Below are positions 1-6,053 of a stretch of DNA of 7,044 bases, piece by piece. The stretch is from positions 1 to 7,044 of the forward strand of contig CAZXKD010000146.1 in the NCBI GenBank assembly GCA_964641215.1, given 5' to 3'. A program made the position numbers and the translations under genes. The DNA comes from 13-1-40CM-70-15 sp964641215. Lineage in GTDB: Bacteria > Gemmatimonadota > Gemmatimonadetes > Gemmatimonadales > GWC2-71-9. How positions within the stretch are numbered: the first letter of the stretch is position 1; each line of letters begins with the position of its first letter. The notes under the pieces were generated by a model. That model saw only the letters and a list, made by a program, of their open reading frames with translations. It was not told where the DNA came from and searched no databases.

Positions 1-1
1 C

Positions 2-136
2 CCCCCCCGTTCTATGGAAGTGCCGTGGCCAGGCCCGGACTGCGTGGGATCCGGTGACCTGGCGCAAAAGACGGTGAGGCTGCGAGGAAAAAGCGTCAAG
101 GAAGTGGTGCTGGAGAGCGGGCCCATTACCGGTTAA
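2..136 (+). CDS. 3' end of an unidentified gene (partial)
   Basis: An open frame enters from the left edge and ends at TAA 134-136. The other two plus frames hit stops at or before about 80. The last residues read VRLRGKSVKEVVLESGPITG, a plausible alternating beta-strand C-terminus, but 45 residues are not enough to name a family. About two thirds of third codon positions are G or C, lower than in the genes to the right, which weakens the case. It converges on the minus-strand GGDEF gene, whose open frame also runs through this stretch in antisense. It could instead be noncoding sequence that happens to be open. No function is assigned. Confidence 0.4.
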   Translation, partial: PPRSMEVPWPGPDCVGSGDLAQKTVRLRGKSVKEVVLESGPITG

Positions 137-1615
137 GGACGCTCCCCCCCCCCCACCCTCCCCCAGCGCCCCCCTCTTCCCGGGCTCCGCGATGCCGATC
201 CCGTCCGCGCTGTCCGTCTTCCCTTTCGCCAGCGCACCTTCGGCCATCGTAAACAGATCCTCCGGACGCAGCACCTCGGCGTGGGGATACGCCACGACGC
301 CGGCGGTGAGCCGCGGCGCCTCACCGGGGGCCAGGTCGAGGAAGGCGTGCCGCGCGAGCACGGAGCGGAGCCGCCCGACGAAGTGCCGCGCGCCGGGTCC
401 ATCGGTTTCCGGAAGGATGAGCGCGAACTCGTCGCCCCCGTACCGGGCCACGAAGTCGGGCGCGCGGATCTCGCGCTGCAGCATCGCCCCCAGTTGCCCG
501 AGCACCCGATCGCCGGCCACCTGTCCCAGCCGCGCGTTGACGTCCCGCAGCCGCTCGATGTCCAGCACGACGAGGGCGAAGCGCAGCTGGTAGCGGCGGG
601 CCCGCTCGAACTCGTCGCGCAGCCGCCGGTCCAGGGCGTCGAGGCTGGCACAGCCGGTGAGCGGGTCCGTGGCGCCGGCGCTGATCTGCCGGCGGTAGAT
701 CGCGGCGCGGCGCTCCTCGTTCTCCAGCACGCGCGCCGCCGCCTGCGCGATCGTGTTGGCGAAGGCGACATCCTGCGTGCGGAGCTGCGGCTCGCCCTGC
801 ACGGTCCGCAAAAAGAACACGCCGGCGGCGCGCCCCTGAACGAACACCGGGATCGCGACCGCGGATTGCACGTTGACGTCGATCTGCTGCTGCATCCAGT
901 GCTTGCGGATCGACTCGAACAGCGGATGCTCCTGCACGTCGTGGATGACCACCGGGCGCTCCGTCCGCAAGGCTTCCTGGATTTCCGGGTAGCGCTCCAG
1001 CTGGACGCGCAAGTCGCGGATGGCGGGGTTCTCGTAGACCGCGACGACCCGCCCCTGCTCTTCCCCCGGCGCCGTCAGCACGAAGGAGCAGTGCGTCAGC
1101 CCGAAGGCGTGGCCCACGCGCCGGACCAGCGTCTGAAAGATCTCGTCGGCGCGGAGCGCGGCCGAGACTTCCTGGAAGATGTCGAACAGCAGGTCGCGGG
1201 CCCGCAGCGCCTCTCGCGCCTCGCGCAGCTCGGCTCGCAGCCGGATGTCGGCATCGATCCGCGCCCGCAGCTCGCCCAGGTCCACCGGCGCACGCATCAC
1301 GTCCCGCGCGCCCGCTCCCAGCATCGCCCCGACCGCGTCGGGGCCGACCCGATCCAGCAGCACGAAGACGGACGCCCCGCCATACTGGGAGGACGCGGCG
1401 GTGTCCCGCACCTGGGCGACGACCGCGGCGTCGACCGTGCCGGCGGAGAAGACGATCACGTCGGGCGGCAGCGCCGCGCGAGCGGATGCCCCCTCTCCCC
1501 GCGTCCCGGTCTCCGTGACCTCGAAGCCGCCGCGCACCAGGAACCGCTCGAGGCCTTCCGGGCGGGCGGCGGGATCGCCGAGCAGGAGCAATCGAGGCCG
1601 AGGGTGGGACGACAC
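137..1615 (-). CDS. Diguanylate cyclase: pseudo-receiver + GAF + GGDEF
   Basis: Predicted cytoplasmic enzyme making cyclic di-GMP from two GTP. Starting at GTG 1613-1615, the domains are: receiver-like fold (residues about 5-118), helical linker rich in Arg/Glu/Leu (119-138), GAF sensor (about 140-295) and GGDEF (about 315-480). The GGDEF domain opens with TDPLTG (316-321), keeps LDIERLRDVN for metal and substrate binding, and has RYGGDEF with GGDEF at 393-397. An RxxD inhibitory site (RAPD, 384-387) lies exactly five residues before GGDEF, so product inhibition is expected. The receiver is degenerate: Ser57 sits where the phospho-acceptor Asp belongs (PDVIVFSAG) and Ala109 where the conserved Lys belongs (MRAPVD). 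No stop codon occurs in this frame before the window edge; the tail becomes Gly-rich across an 11-C run. The left boundary given marks where protein-like sequence ends, not a seen stop. The start is chosen because the next codons give a classic receiver beta-1 strand and an in-frame TAG lies at 1658-1660. No strong ribosome site is visible. The enzyme family is secure; the input signal is unknown. Confidence 0.88.
144..154. repeat. 11-C homopolymer within a C-rich tract
   Basis: Eleven consecutive C bases sit inside a C-rich stretch (about 143-180), at the distal end of the minus-strand GGDEF gene. In that gene's frame the run codes for Gly. A one-base length change would move the gene onto a nearby stop: minus frame stop at 133-135 (TTA on +) or at 126-128 (TTA on +). 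The run is therefore either a likely sequencing/assembly error site or a real slippage site that sets the protein's C-terminus. Confidence 0.9.
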
Positions 1616-1687
1616 GGGGACTCGGGCGTTCGGGAGCGTGTCAAGGTATAGTTCAGCCTATGGCGCGGCAAGCACGAAGCGCACACG
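1616..1687. promoter_or_regulatory. Divergent intergenic region with weak promoter candidates
   Basis: This 72-bp spacer separates the starts of the divergent GGDEF gene (-) and pcm (+), so promoters for both should lie here or just inside the genes. On the plus strand TATAGT (1647-1652) resembles a -10 box about 36 bp before the pcm ATG, but nothing like a -35 lies 17 bp upstream. On the minus strand TTGCCG, a 15-bp gap and TATACC form a weak pair whose transcript would begin about 25 nt before the GTG. Both are guesses from short motifs. Confidence 0.3.
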
Positions 1688-2356
1688 ATGACGCGACCGG
1701 CGCCTGAGACGCGGCGCCGGCGCCGGCGCATGGTGGCGTCGCAGCTCGCCGCGCGCGGGCTCCACGATCGCCGCGTGCTCGCCGCGATGGCGTGGGTGCC
1801 GAGGGAATGGTTCGTGCCCCCCCCACTCGCCGCCGACGCTTACGACGACGCGCCGCTCCCCATCGGCAACAGCCAGACCATCTCGCAGCCCTACGTCGTC
1901 GCTCTGATGACCGCCTGTGTCGCAGCCCAGCGCCGCGACCGCATCCTCGAGATCGGCACCGGCAGCGGCTACCAGACGGCGGTGCTGGCGCGGCTCGCCG
2001 GGACGGTCTGCACCATCGAGCGGCTCCCCGACCTGCTGGTGGAAGCCGAGGAGCGGTTTCGGCGGTTGGGCCTCACCAACATCCACACCCGCCTCGGGGA
2101 CGGGGCCGAGGGTTGGCCGGAGCACGCCCCGTTCGACGGCATTCTCGTCGCCGCGGCCGTCCCGCAGGTCCCGGCCCCGCTGGCGGAGCAGTTGGCGACC
2201 GGGGGCAGGCTGGTGGTTCCGATCGGTGACCTCGCCGCCCAAGAGCTGGTCGTGTTCAGGAGGACGGCCCGCGGCCTCGAGGAGCGCCGCGCCGGCGGGG
2301 TGCGCTTCGTCCCCCTGATCTCGCGGCTGGCCTTCTCGGAGCTGCCGCGGCGGTGA
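1688..2356 (+). CDS. pcm: Protein-L-isoaspartate O-methyltransferase
   Basis: Cytoplasmic S-adenosylmethionine-dependent enzyme that methylates isoaspartyl residues in aged proteins so they can revert to normal aspartate. The 222-residue product matches the family length. Seen: N-terminal MVASQLAARGLHDRRVL with AMAWVPREWFVP (15-44); the family signature IGNSQTISQPY (59-69); the SAM-binding loop ILEIGTGSGYQ (86-96); and the later strand ending GGRLVVPIG. The usual TAA after the core strand reads AAA (ILVAAAVPQVP), a mild change. ATG 1688 is used; the next in-frame ATG (1730) would drop a run of six Arg (residues 9-14) but keep the conserved core, so the true start may be either. No clear ribosome site precedes them. 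The stop overlaps the nfo start by four bases (GTGA), which implies translational coupling. Function assignment is firm from motifs. Confidence 0.95.
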   Translation: MTRPAPETRRRRRRMVASQLAARGLHDRRVLAAMAWVPREWFVPPPLAADAYDDAPLPIGNSQTISQPYVVALMTACVAAQRRDRILEIGTGSGYQTAVLARLAGTVCTIERLPDLLVEAEERFRRLGLTNIHTRLGDGAEGWPEHAPFDGILVAAAVPQVPAPLAEQLATGGRLVVPIGDLAAQELVVFRRTARGLEERRAGGVRFVPLISRLAFSELPRR

Positions 2357-3249
2357 GCCGGCGGGCCCCGCGGGACGACCTGCTCGGGGCGCACGTCTCG
2401 ACACAAGGTGGCGTGACGAACGCGCCGTCGCGCGGCGCCACGATCGGCGCGACCGCCATCCAGATCTTCACCAAGACGCCGAACCAGTGGCGCGAGCCCG
2501 TGATCGCTCCGGCCCAGGCCGCCGCCTTCCGGACGGCGCTGGCGGCGGCGGGCATCCGGGCGGTGGTGGCGCACGACAGCTACCTGATCAACCTCGCCTC
2601 CCCGGACCCGCGTCTGCGGGAGCGCAGCTCGCAATCCCTGGTGAGTGAGCTGCAGCGCTGCCGGGCGCTCGGCATCCCCTGGGTGGTGAGCCATCCGGGC
2701 AACTTCATGGACGACCATGCGGCCGGGCTCGAGCGCAACGCGCGCGGCTACGCAGACTGCCTGGCCGCAACGGCGGGAGAGGTGGGGGTGTTGATCGAGT
2801 TCACCGCGGGCGCCGGCACCGCGCTCGGCGCGCGCTTCGAGGAGCTGCGGGCGCTGCGGGACGGGATGGCGGCCGCCGTGAGGCCCCGGGTGGGGTTCTG
2901 CCTGGACACGGCCCATTTGCACGCCGCGGGGTATGACGTAGCCGGGGACGTCGACGGGGTGTGGGACCGGTTCGATCGCGAGGTCGGCCTCGAGCACCTC
3001 AAGTGCTTGCACCTCAACGATTCCAAGGCTTCCGCGGGGTCGCATCTCGACCGCCATGAGTGGATCGGCGAGGGCACCATCGGCGCCGACGCCTTCCGGC
3101 GCATCATGCGGGACCCGCGCCTCGTGCGGGTGATTAAGATTATCGAAACGCCGAAACGGGACGATCCCGTGCGGCACGACCGGCGGATGCTGCGCCGCCT
3201 GCGCGGGTACGCGCGGGCCGGCAGCGAGACAGCTCGCCGCGTATCCTAG
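2353..3249 (+). CDS. nfo: Endonuclease IV (AP endonuclease, Zn-dependent)
   Basis: Cleaves the DNA backbone 5' to abasic sites and trims blocked 3' ends in base excision repair. The 298-residue product has the family's usual length and TIM-barrel order of motifs: GAHVSTQGG (12-20), QIFTKTPNQW (37-46), then the metal site. All nine ligands of the trinuclear zinc cluster known from E. coli Nfo can be matched by position: H74, H114 (SHPGN), E149, D185 and H188 (CLDTAH), H220 (LHLNDSK), D233 and H235 (LDRHEWIGEG), and E265 (IIETPK). Local changes include IEFTAG where IENTAG is common and DTAH for DTCH; neither removes a ligand. The GTG start overlaps the pcm stop; GGAG at 2338-2341 lies 11 nt upstream. 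The product needs zinc, and a zinc/manganese-type uptake cluster follows; whether this is more than proximity is unknown. Confidence 0.96.
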   Translation: MSRRAPRDDLLGAHVSTQGGVTNAPSRGATIGATAIQIFTKTPNQWREPVIAPAQAAAFRTALAAAGIRAVVAHDSYLINLASPDPRLRERSSQSLVSELQRCRALGIPWVVSHPGNFMDDHAAGLERNARGYADCLAATAGEVGVLIEFTAGAGTALGARFEELRALRDGMAAAVRPRVGFCLDTAHLHAAGYDVAGDVDGVWDRFDREVGLEHLKCLHLNDSKASAGSHLDRHEWIGEGTIGADAFRRIMRDPRLVRVIKIIETPKRDDPVRHDRRMLRRLRGYARAGSETARRVS

Positions 3250-3254
3250 GGGGA

Positions 3255-3605
3255 ATGTCGCTGCTGCGAACGACGCGCCACCGGCTGACGCTGCCGCTCG
3301 CCGCCCTGCTGCTGGGACTCCAGGCGCTGGGCGGAGGGGCGGTCGCGCTCGCGCATGCCACGGAGCAGAGCAGCGCCCCGGCCGCGTTCGAAGCCCATCA
3401 CACTGCCAGCTGCGCGGTGCTGCATGATGCCGCGCGGTGCGCCTTGTGCCAGTACGCCGGGCTCCGCGTGACGCCAGCGACGGCGACCGTGTCGCCGACG
3501 GCGGCCACCGCCGCGATTGGTCCGCTCGTCGTCGCCACCGGCTCGCTCGTTCTCAACGACCGTCACCTCACCGCTCCCCCCCGAGCACCTCCCGTCGTCT
3601 CCTGA
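3255..3605 (+). CDS. Small exported Cys/His protein (DUF2946-like?)
   Basis: A 116-residue protein with a clear signal peptide: basic RTTRHR, a long hydrophobic core, and likely cleavage after AVALA near residue 33. The mature part is low-complexity Ala/Thr/Pro except for a compact centre with HH, then SCAVLHDAARCALCQYAG, which contains three Cys and one His spaced like a metal- or haem-binding site. It ends in RAPPVVS. The Cys-x-x-Cys centre plus C-terminal RAPP-like motif recalls short periplasmic proteins of the DUF2946 type that often sit beside metal-uptake or outer-membrane receptor genes; this is from memory and not a confirmed match. It starts 5 nt after nfo stops. A GGGG run abuts the ATG, too close for a good ribosome site, so translation may depend on coupling to nfo. 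A role as metal sensor, carrier or scavenger for the following transporter is inference. Confidence 0.7.
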   Translation: MSLLRTTRHRLTLPLAALLLGLQALGGGAVALAHATEQSSAPAAFEAHHTASCAVLHDAARCALCQYAGLRVTPATATVSPTAATAAIGPLVVATGSLVLNDRHLTAPPRAPPVVS

Positions 3606-3705
3606 TGCGCCGGCCGTCCGCTCCGCGGACCCGGCTGCGGTTCCCGGCCCTCGCAATCACGCGGGGAGCCCGCGCTCATGAACTGAACGGGAGAATGACG
3701 GGCTC
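3606..3705. other. Gap before porin: short hairpin and duplicated start motif
   Basis: This 100-bp gap holds no gene. GTCCGC (3617-3622), a 3-nt loop and GCGGAC (3626-3631) form a 6-bp hairpin with no T-run, so it is not a standard terminator. GCTCATGAA occurs at 3674-3682 and again at 3702-3710, the second copy containing the porin ATG. A tiny reading frame ATG-ACG-GGC-TCA-TGA (3695-3709) overlaps the porin start. I see no convincing promoter or palindromic Zur/Fur-type operator. Confidence 0.45.
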
Positions 3706-4998
3706 ATGAATCGACACCTGCAATTCCAGTTGGGGGCCCTCGCGGCCCTCGCGGCTCTCGCGGCCCTCGCGGCCCCCGCGACCGCGGCGGCCCAACGTCC
3801 GGCGGCGCCGCCACGACAAGTGGATTCCCTGGCCGCGGAGATCCGCGTGTTGCGCGCGCGGCTCGACAGTGTGCTCGCGATCCTCACACGGCTGCAAGCA
3901 CGGCCCGCGCCTGCGGTGAGGGACACGACCCATCCGGTCGGCGATGATCTCGCCGCGCTCCGCGCTGCGGCCGCCGCCGCCACGGGCCGCGACACCCTGC
4001 AGCGTCCTGAGGAAGCAGTCCCGACGCAGTTCGTCGGCCGCGAGCGCAACCAGGCACAGCTCAACCCGGAGATCAGCGTGACCGGCGACGTCCGCGCTTA
4101 CGGGACGGCGCCCGGCGTGCAGCGGGACAACTTCGACCCGCGCGAGTTCGAGGTCGGGTTCCAGTCGGCGCTCGACCCGTACTCGCACACCAAGGTCTTC
4201 GTCAGCCTCGAGGACGGCAACGTGAGCGTCGAGGAGGGCTACGCCTACTGGACGGGCCTCCCCGGGCACATCCGCTTCGACATCGGCAAGTTTCGCCAGC
4301 AGTTCGGCGAGCTGAACCGCTGGCACCTGCACGCGGTCCCGGAGACCGAGTACCCGCTCGCCCTGCGCGCATACCTCGGGGCGGATGGGTTGGGCGGCAC
4401 CGGCGTTTCGCTGTACCGGGCGTTCGGGGGATTCGGGACGCACGAGGTGACCGCCCAGGTGACGCGCAGCGAAAGCGATGCCGAGCTGTTCGCGGGCGGA
4501 CGCCGGCCGAGCTACCTCGTCCACCTGCTCAATTTCTACCAACTCAGCCCGTCCACCTACATGCAGCTGGGCGGGACGGTGCTGTACGGTGGCAACTCCA
4601 CTGCCGCCCTCAAGACCACCGTCGGCGGGCTCGACTTCCGGCTCACGTGGCGGCCGCCGGCGCGCGCGCTGTACCGCGAGTGGACGCTGCGTGGGGAGCT
4701 GCTGGCGCTCAGACAACGGGTTGCCGGCGTCGGCCCTACCCGGCTGGGTGGCTACATCAGCACCACCTACAAGCTGAACCAGCGCGCGATCCTCGGCGCC
4801 GCCTTCAATTACGTCGAGGATCCCCTCCTGGGCCGTGTCACACGGCAAGTGATCCCGTCGCTGACGTGGTGGGAGAGCGAATGGGTGTTCCTCCGCGCTC
4901 AGTACACCTATGCCAAGACTCCGCTCGCCAGCGCCATCAACCAGTTCGCCTTCCAAGCCGTCTGGGCGATCGGCCCCCACAAACACGAGACCTACTGA
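3706..4998 (+). CDS. Outer-membrane porin-like barrel with coiled coil, metal operon
   Basis: A 430-residue exported protein likely to form an outer-membrane channel. Seen: signal peptide built of Ala-Leu-Ala repeats with cleavage near residue 29 (AAAQ); a heptad-like coiled coil (about 38-66, VDSLAAEIRVLRARLDSVL) as in porins that trimerise or hold the cell wall; an Ala/Pro linker; then LNPEISVTGDVRAYG (119-133) opening the barrel. Alternating polar/hydrophobic strands follow, with EEGYAYWTGLPGH, GKFRQQFGELNRWH and a C-terminal aromatic residue (Y430) expected by the barrel assembly machinery. The tail AIGPHKHETY carries two His. There is no TonB box or plug domain, so passive or facilitated diffusion is expected. 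Its stop is one base before the start of the metal-binding protein gene, so the two are surely cotranscribed. Substrate specificity for zinc or manganese is inferred from this position only. GGGAG (3689-3693) is a distant ribosome site (12 nt). Confidence 0.8.
   Translation: MNRHLQFQLGALAALAALAALAAPATAAAQRPAAPPRQVDSLAAEIRVLRARLDSVLAILTRLQARPAPAVRDTTHPVGDDLAALRAAAAAATGRDTLQRPEEAVPTQFVGRERNQAQLNPEISVTGDVRAYGTAPGVQRDNFDPREFEVGFQSALDPYSHTKVFVSLEDGNVSVEEGYAYWTGLPGHIRFDIGKFRQQFGELNRWHLHAVPETEYPLALRAYLGADGLGGTGVSLYRAFGGFGTHEVTAQVTRSESDAELFAGGRRPSYLVHLLNFYQLSPSTYMQLGGTVLYGGNSTAALKTTVGGLDFRLTWRPPARALYREWTLRGELLALRQRVAGVGPTRLGGYISTTYKLNQRAILGAAFNYVEDPLLGRVTRQVIPSLTWWESEWVFLRAQYTYAKTPLASAINQFAFQAVWAIGPHKHETY
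3736..3780 (+). repeat. 9-bp tandem repeat (5 units) in signal-peptide coding
   Basis: Five in-phase units of GCCCTCGCG or one-base variants (GCTCTCGCG, GCCCCCGCG) encode Ala-Leu-Ala four times and Ala-Pro-Ala once at residues 11-25 of the porin. Units 1, 2 and 4 are identical. Because nine is a multiple of three, copy changes would lengthen or shorten the hydrophobic core of the signal peptide without frameshift. Confidence 0.9.
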
Positions 4999-4999
4999 C

Positions 5000-6037
5000 A
5001 TGCTGCGACTCATTCCGCTGGTCCTCGCCCTGCACATCCCACCACCGACCGCTGGGCCGGTGAAAGTGGTGACCTCGCTCACGACCTACGCCGCGATCGC
5101 CCGCGAGATCGTGGGCGATCGTGGGATTGTGAGTTCCATCGCCGTCGGTACTGAGAATCCGCATTACGTCCAACCGAAGCCCAGCTTCGTGCCGACCCTC
5201 TCCGGCGCGGACCTGTTCGTGACGACCGGGCTCGATCTCGAGCTGTGGGTGCCGGCGCTGCTCGACAAAGCCGGCAACGCGAAGGTCACTGAGGGGGGGG
5301 CAGGGTACGTGGCCGCCTGGAACGGGATCCCCTTGCTCGACGTGCCGACCAGCTTCTCGCGCACGCAGGGGGACATCCACGTCTTCGGCAACCCCCACAT
5401 CTGGACCGACCCCCTGAACGCGGTCCAGATCGCGCGGAACATCCTGACCGGTTTGAAGCGCGTCTCCCCGGAGAACGCCGATTTCTTCGTGGCGCGCGAA
5501 AAGGACTTCGAGGACCGGATGTACCGAGCGCTGTTCGGGGACGAGCTGGTGAAGCTGCTGGGAGGGCCGACGCTCGCCGACCTCGACCGCCAGGGCAAGC
5601 TGTTCGATTTCCTCAACCAGCGGCAGTATCAAGGCGCCCCGCTCATCACACGCCTCGGCGGCTGGCTCAAGCAGGCCATGCCGTTCCGTGGCAAGCTCGT
5701 CGCTTGCTACCACAAGGAGTGGGACTACTTCTCGCGCCAGTTCCAGGTGGACTGCTTCGACTATATCGAGCCCAAACCGGGGATCCCGCCCACCCCGCGG
5801 CATGTGCAGGAGATCATCACGGCGATGCAGGAAAAGCATATCCAGGTGCTGCTGTCGACCAATTACTACGACCGCGGCCAGGTGCAGGACGTCGCCCAGC
5901 GCACTGGCGCAAAGGCCGTGATCGTGCCCTCCAACACCGAGGGTGCGGACGGAATTCACACCTACTTCGACCTCATGAACTTGTGGATCACGGAGCTGGC
6001 GCGCGCCTTCGGTGCCGGCAGCACCGCGGCCCAGTAA
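5000..6037 (+). CDS. Periplasmic Zn/Mn-binding protein of ABC transporter (ZnuA/TroA type)
   Basis: Captures a divalent metal in the periplasm and hands it to the ABC-3 permease encoded next (family SBP_bac_9). The 345-residue product starts at ATG 5000, one base after the porin stop; its hydrophobic N-terminus (residues 4-13) is a short signal peptide with no obvious Ala-x-Ala site and no lipobox. Family ligands are readable: H55 in TENPH, H133 in GNPHIWTDP, and H238 in CYHKEWDYF. At the fourth position, where TroA and PsaA use Asp, alignment by eye of GDSYYSMM-type sequence with GIHTYFDLM puts His320; D317 and D324 are alternatives. There is no His-rich loop typical of many ZnuA proteins. 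Between about residues 178 and 228 lies extra sequence (GPTLADLDRQGKLFDF, ending near AMPFRG) compared with the usual linker before the third ligand. Zn versus Mn cannot be told from sequence; the family is secure. Confidence 0.92.
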   Translation: MLRLIPLVLALHIPPPTAGPVKVVTSLTTYAAIAREIVGDRGIVSSIAVGTENPHYVQPKPSFVPTLSGADLFVTTGLDLELWVPALLDKAGNAKVTEGGAGYVAAWNGIPLLDVPTSFSRTQGDIHVFGNPHIWTDPLNAVQIARNILTGLKRVSPENADFFVAREKDFEDRMYRALFGDELVKLLGGPTLADLDRQGKLFDFLNQRQYQGAPLITRLGGWLKQAMPFRGKLVACYHKEWDYFSRQFQVDCFDYIEPKPGIPPTPRHVQEIITAMQEKHIQVLLSTNYYDRGQVQDVAQRTGAKAVIVPSNTEGADGIHTYFDLMNLWITELARAFGAGSTAAQ

Positions 6038-6044
6038 CCCGCGT

Positions 6045-6050
6045 GGAGGG
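6045..6050 (+). promoter_or_regulatory. Ribosome binding site for the ABC-3 permease
   Basis: GGAGGG lies 3 nt before GTG 6054 and is the best Shine-Dalgarno match in the window. It decides the permease start: a longer reading from GTG 6012 would lie within the end of the binding-protein gene and lacks such a site. Confidence 0.7.
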
Positions 6051-6053
6051 AAC

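Noticed and set aside
1639..1644. TTGACA on the minus strand as a -35 box for the GGDEF gene
   Set aside because: The hexamer 17 bp further downstream is GTCCCC, which is no -10 box and touches the GTG start.
281..1651. Long plus-strand open frame of 456 codons
   Set aside because: It is exactly in codon register antisense to the receiver-GAF-GGDEF gene, whose minus-strand reading carries clear domain motifs; the plus reading has no recognisable pattern.
1969..3177. Minus-strand open frame of 402 codons opposite pcm and nfo
   Set aside because: It spans two well-defined plus-strand genes and shows no domain motif of its own.
3617..3631. Hairpin GTCCGC/GCGGAC as a terminator before the porin
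   Set aside because: The stem is only 6 bp with no following T-run; such short GC palindromes are expected by chance at this composition.
4910..4999. Upstream extension of the binding protein from ATG 4910
   Set aside because: It would add a Ser/Pro-rich tail overlapping the porin gene by 89 bp and bury the signal peptide; ATG 5000 gives a normal export signal.
3676..5082. Minus-strand open frame of 468 codons opposite the porin
   Set aside because: Its existence follows from high GC and few AT-rich stops; the plus-strand porin has a signal peptide, strands and an aromatic C-terminus, while this product is low-complexity Arg/Ala/Glu.
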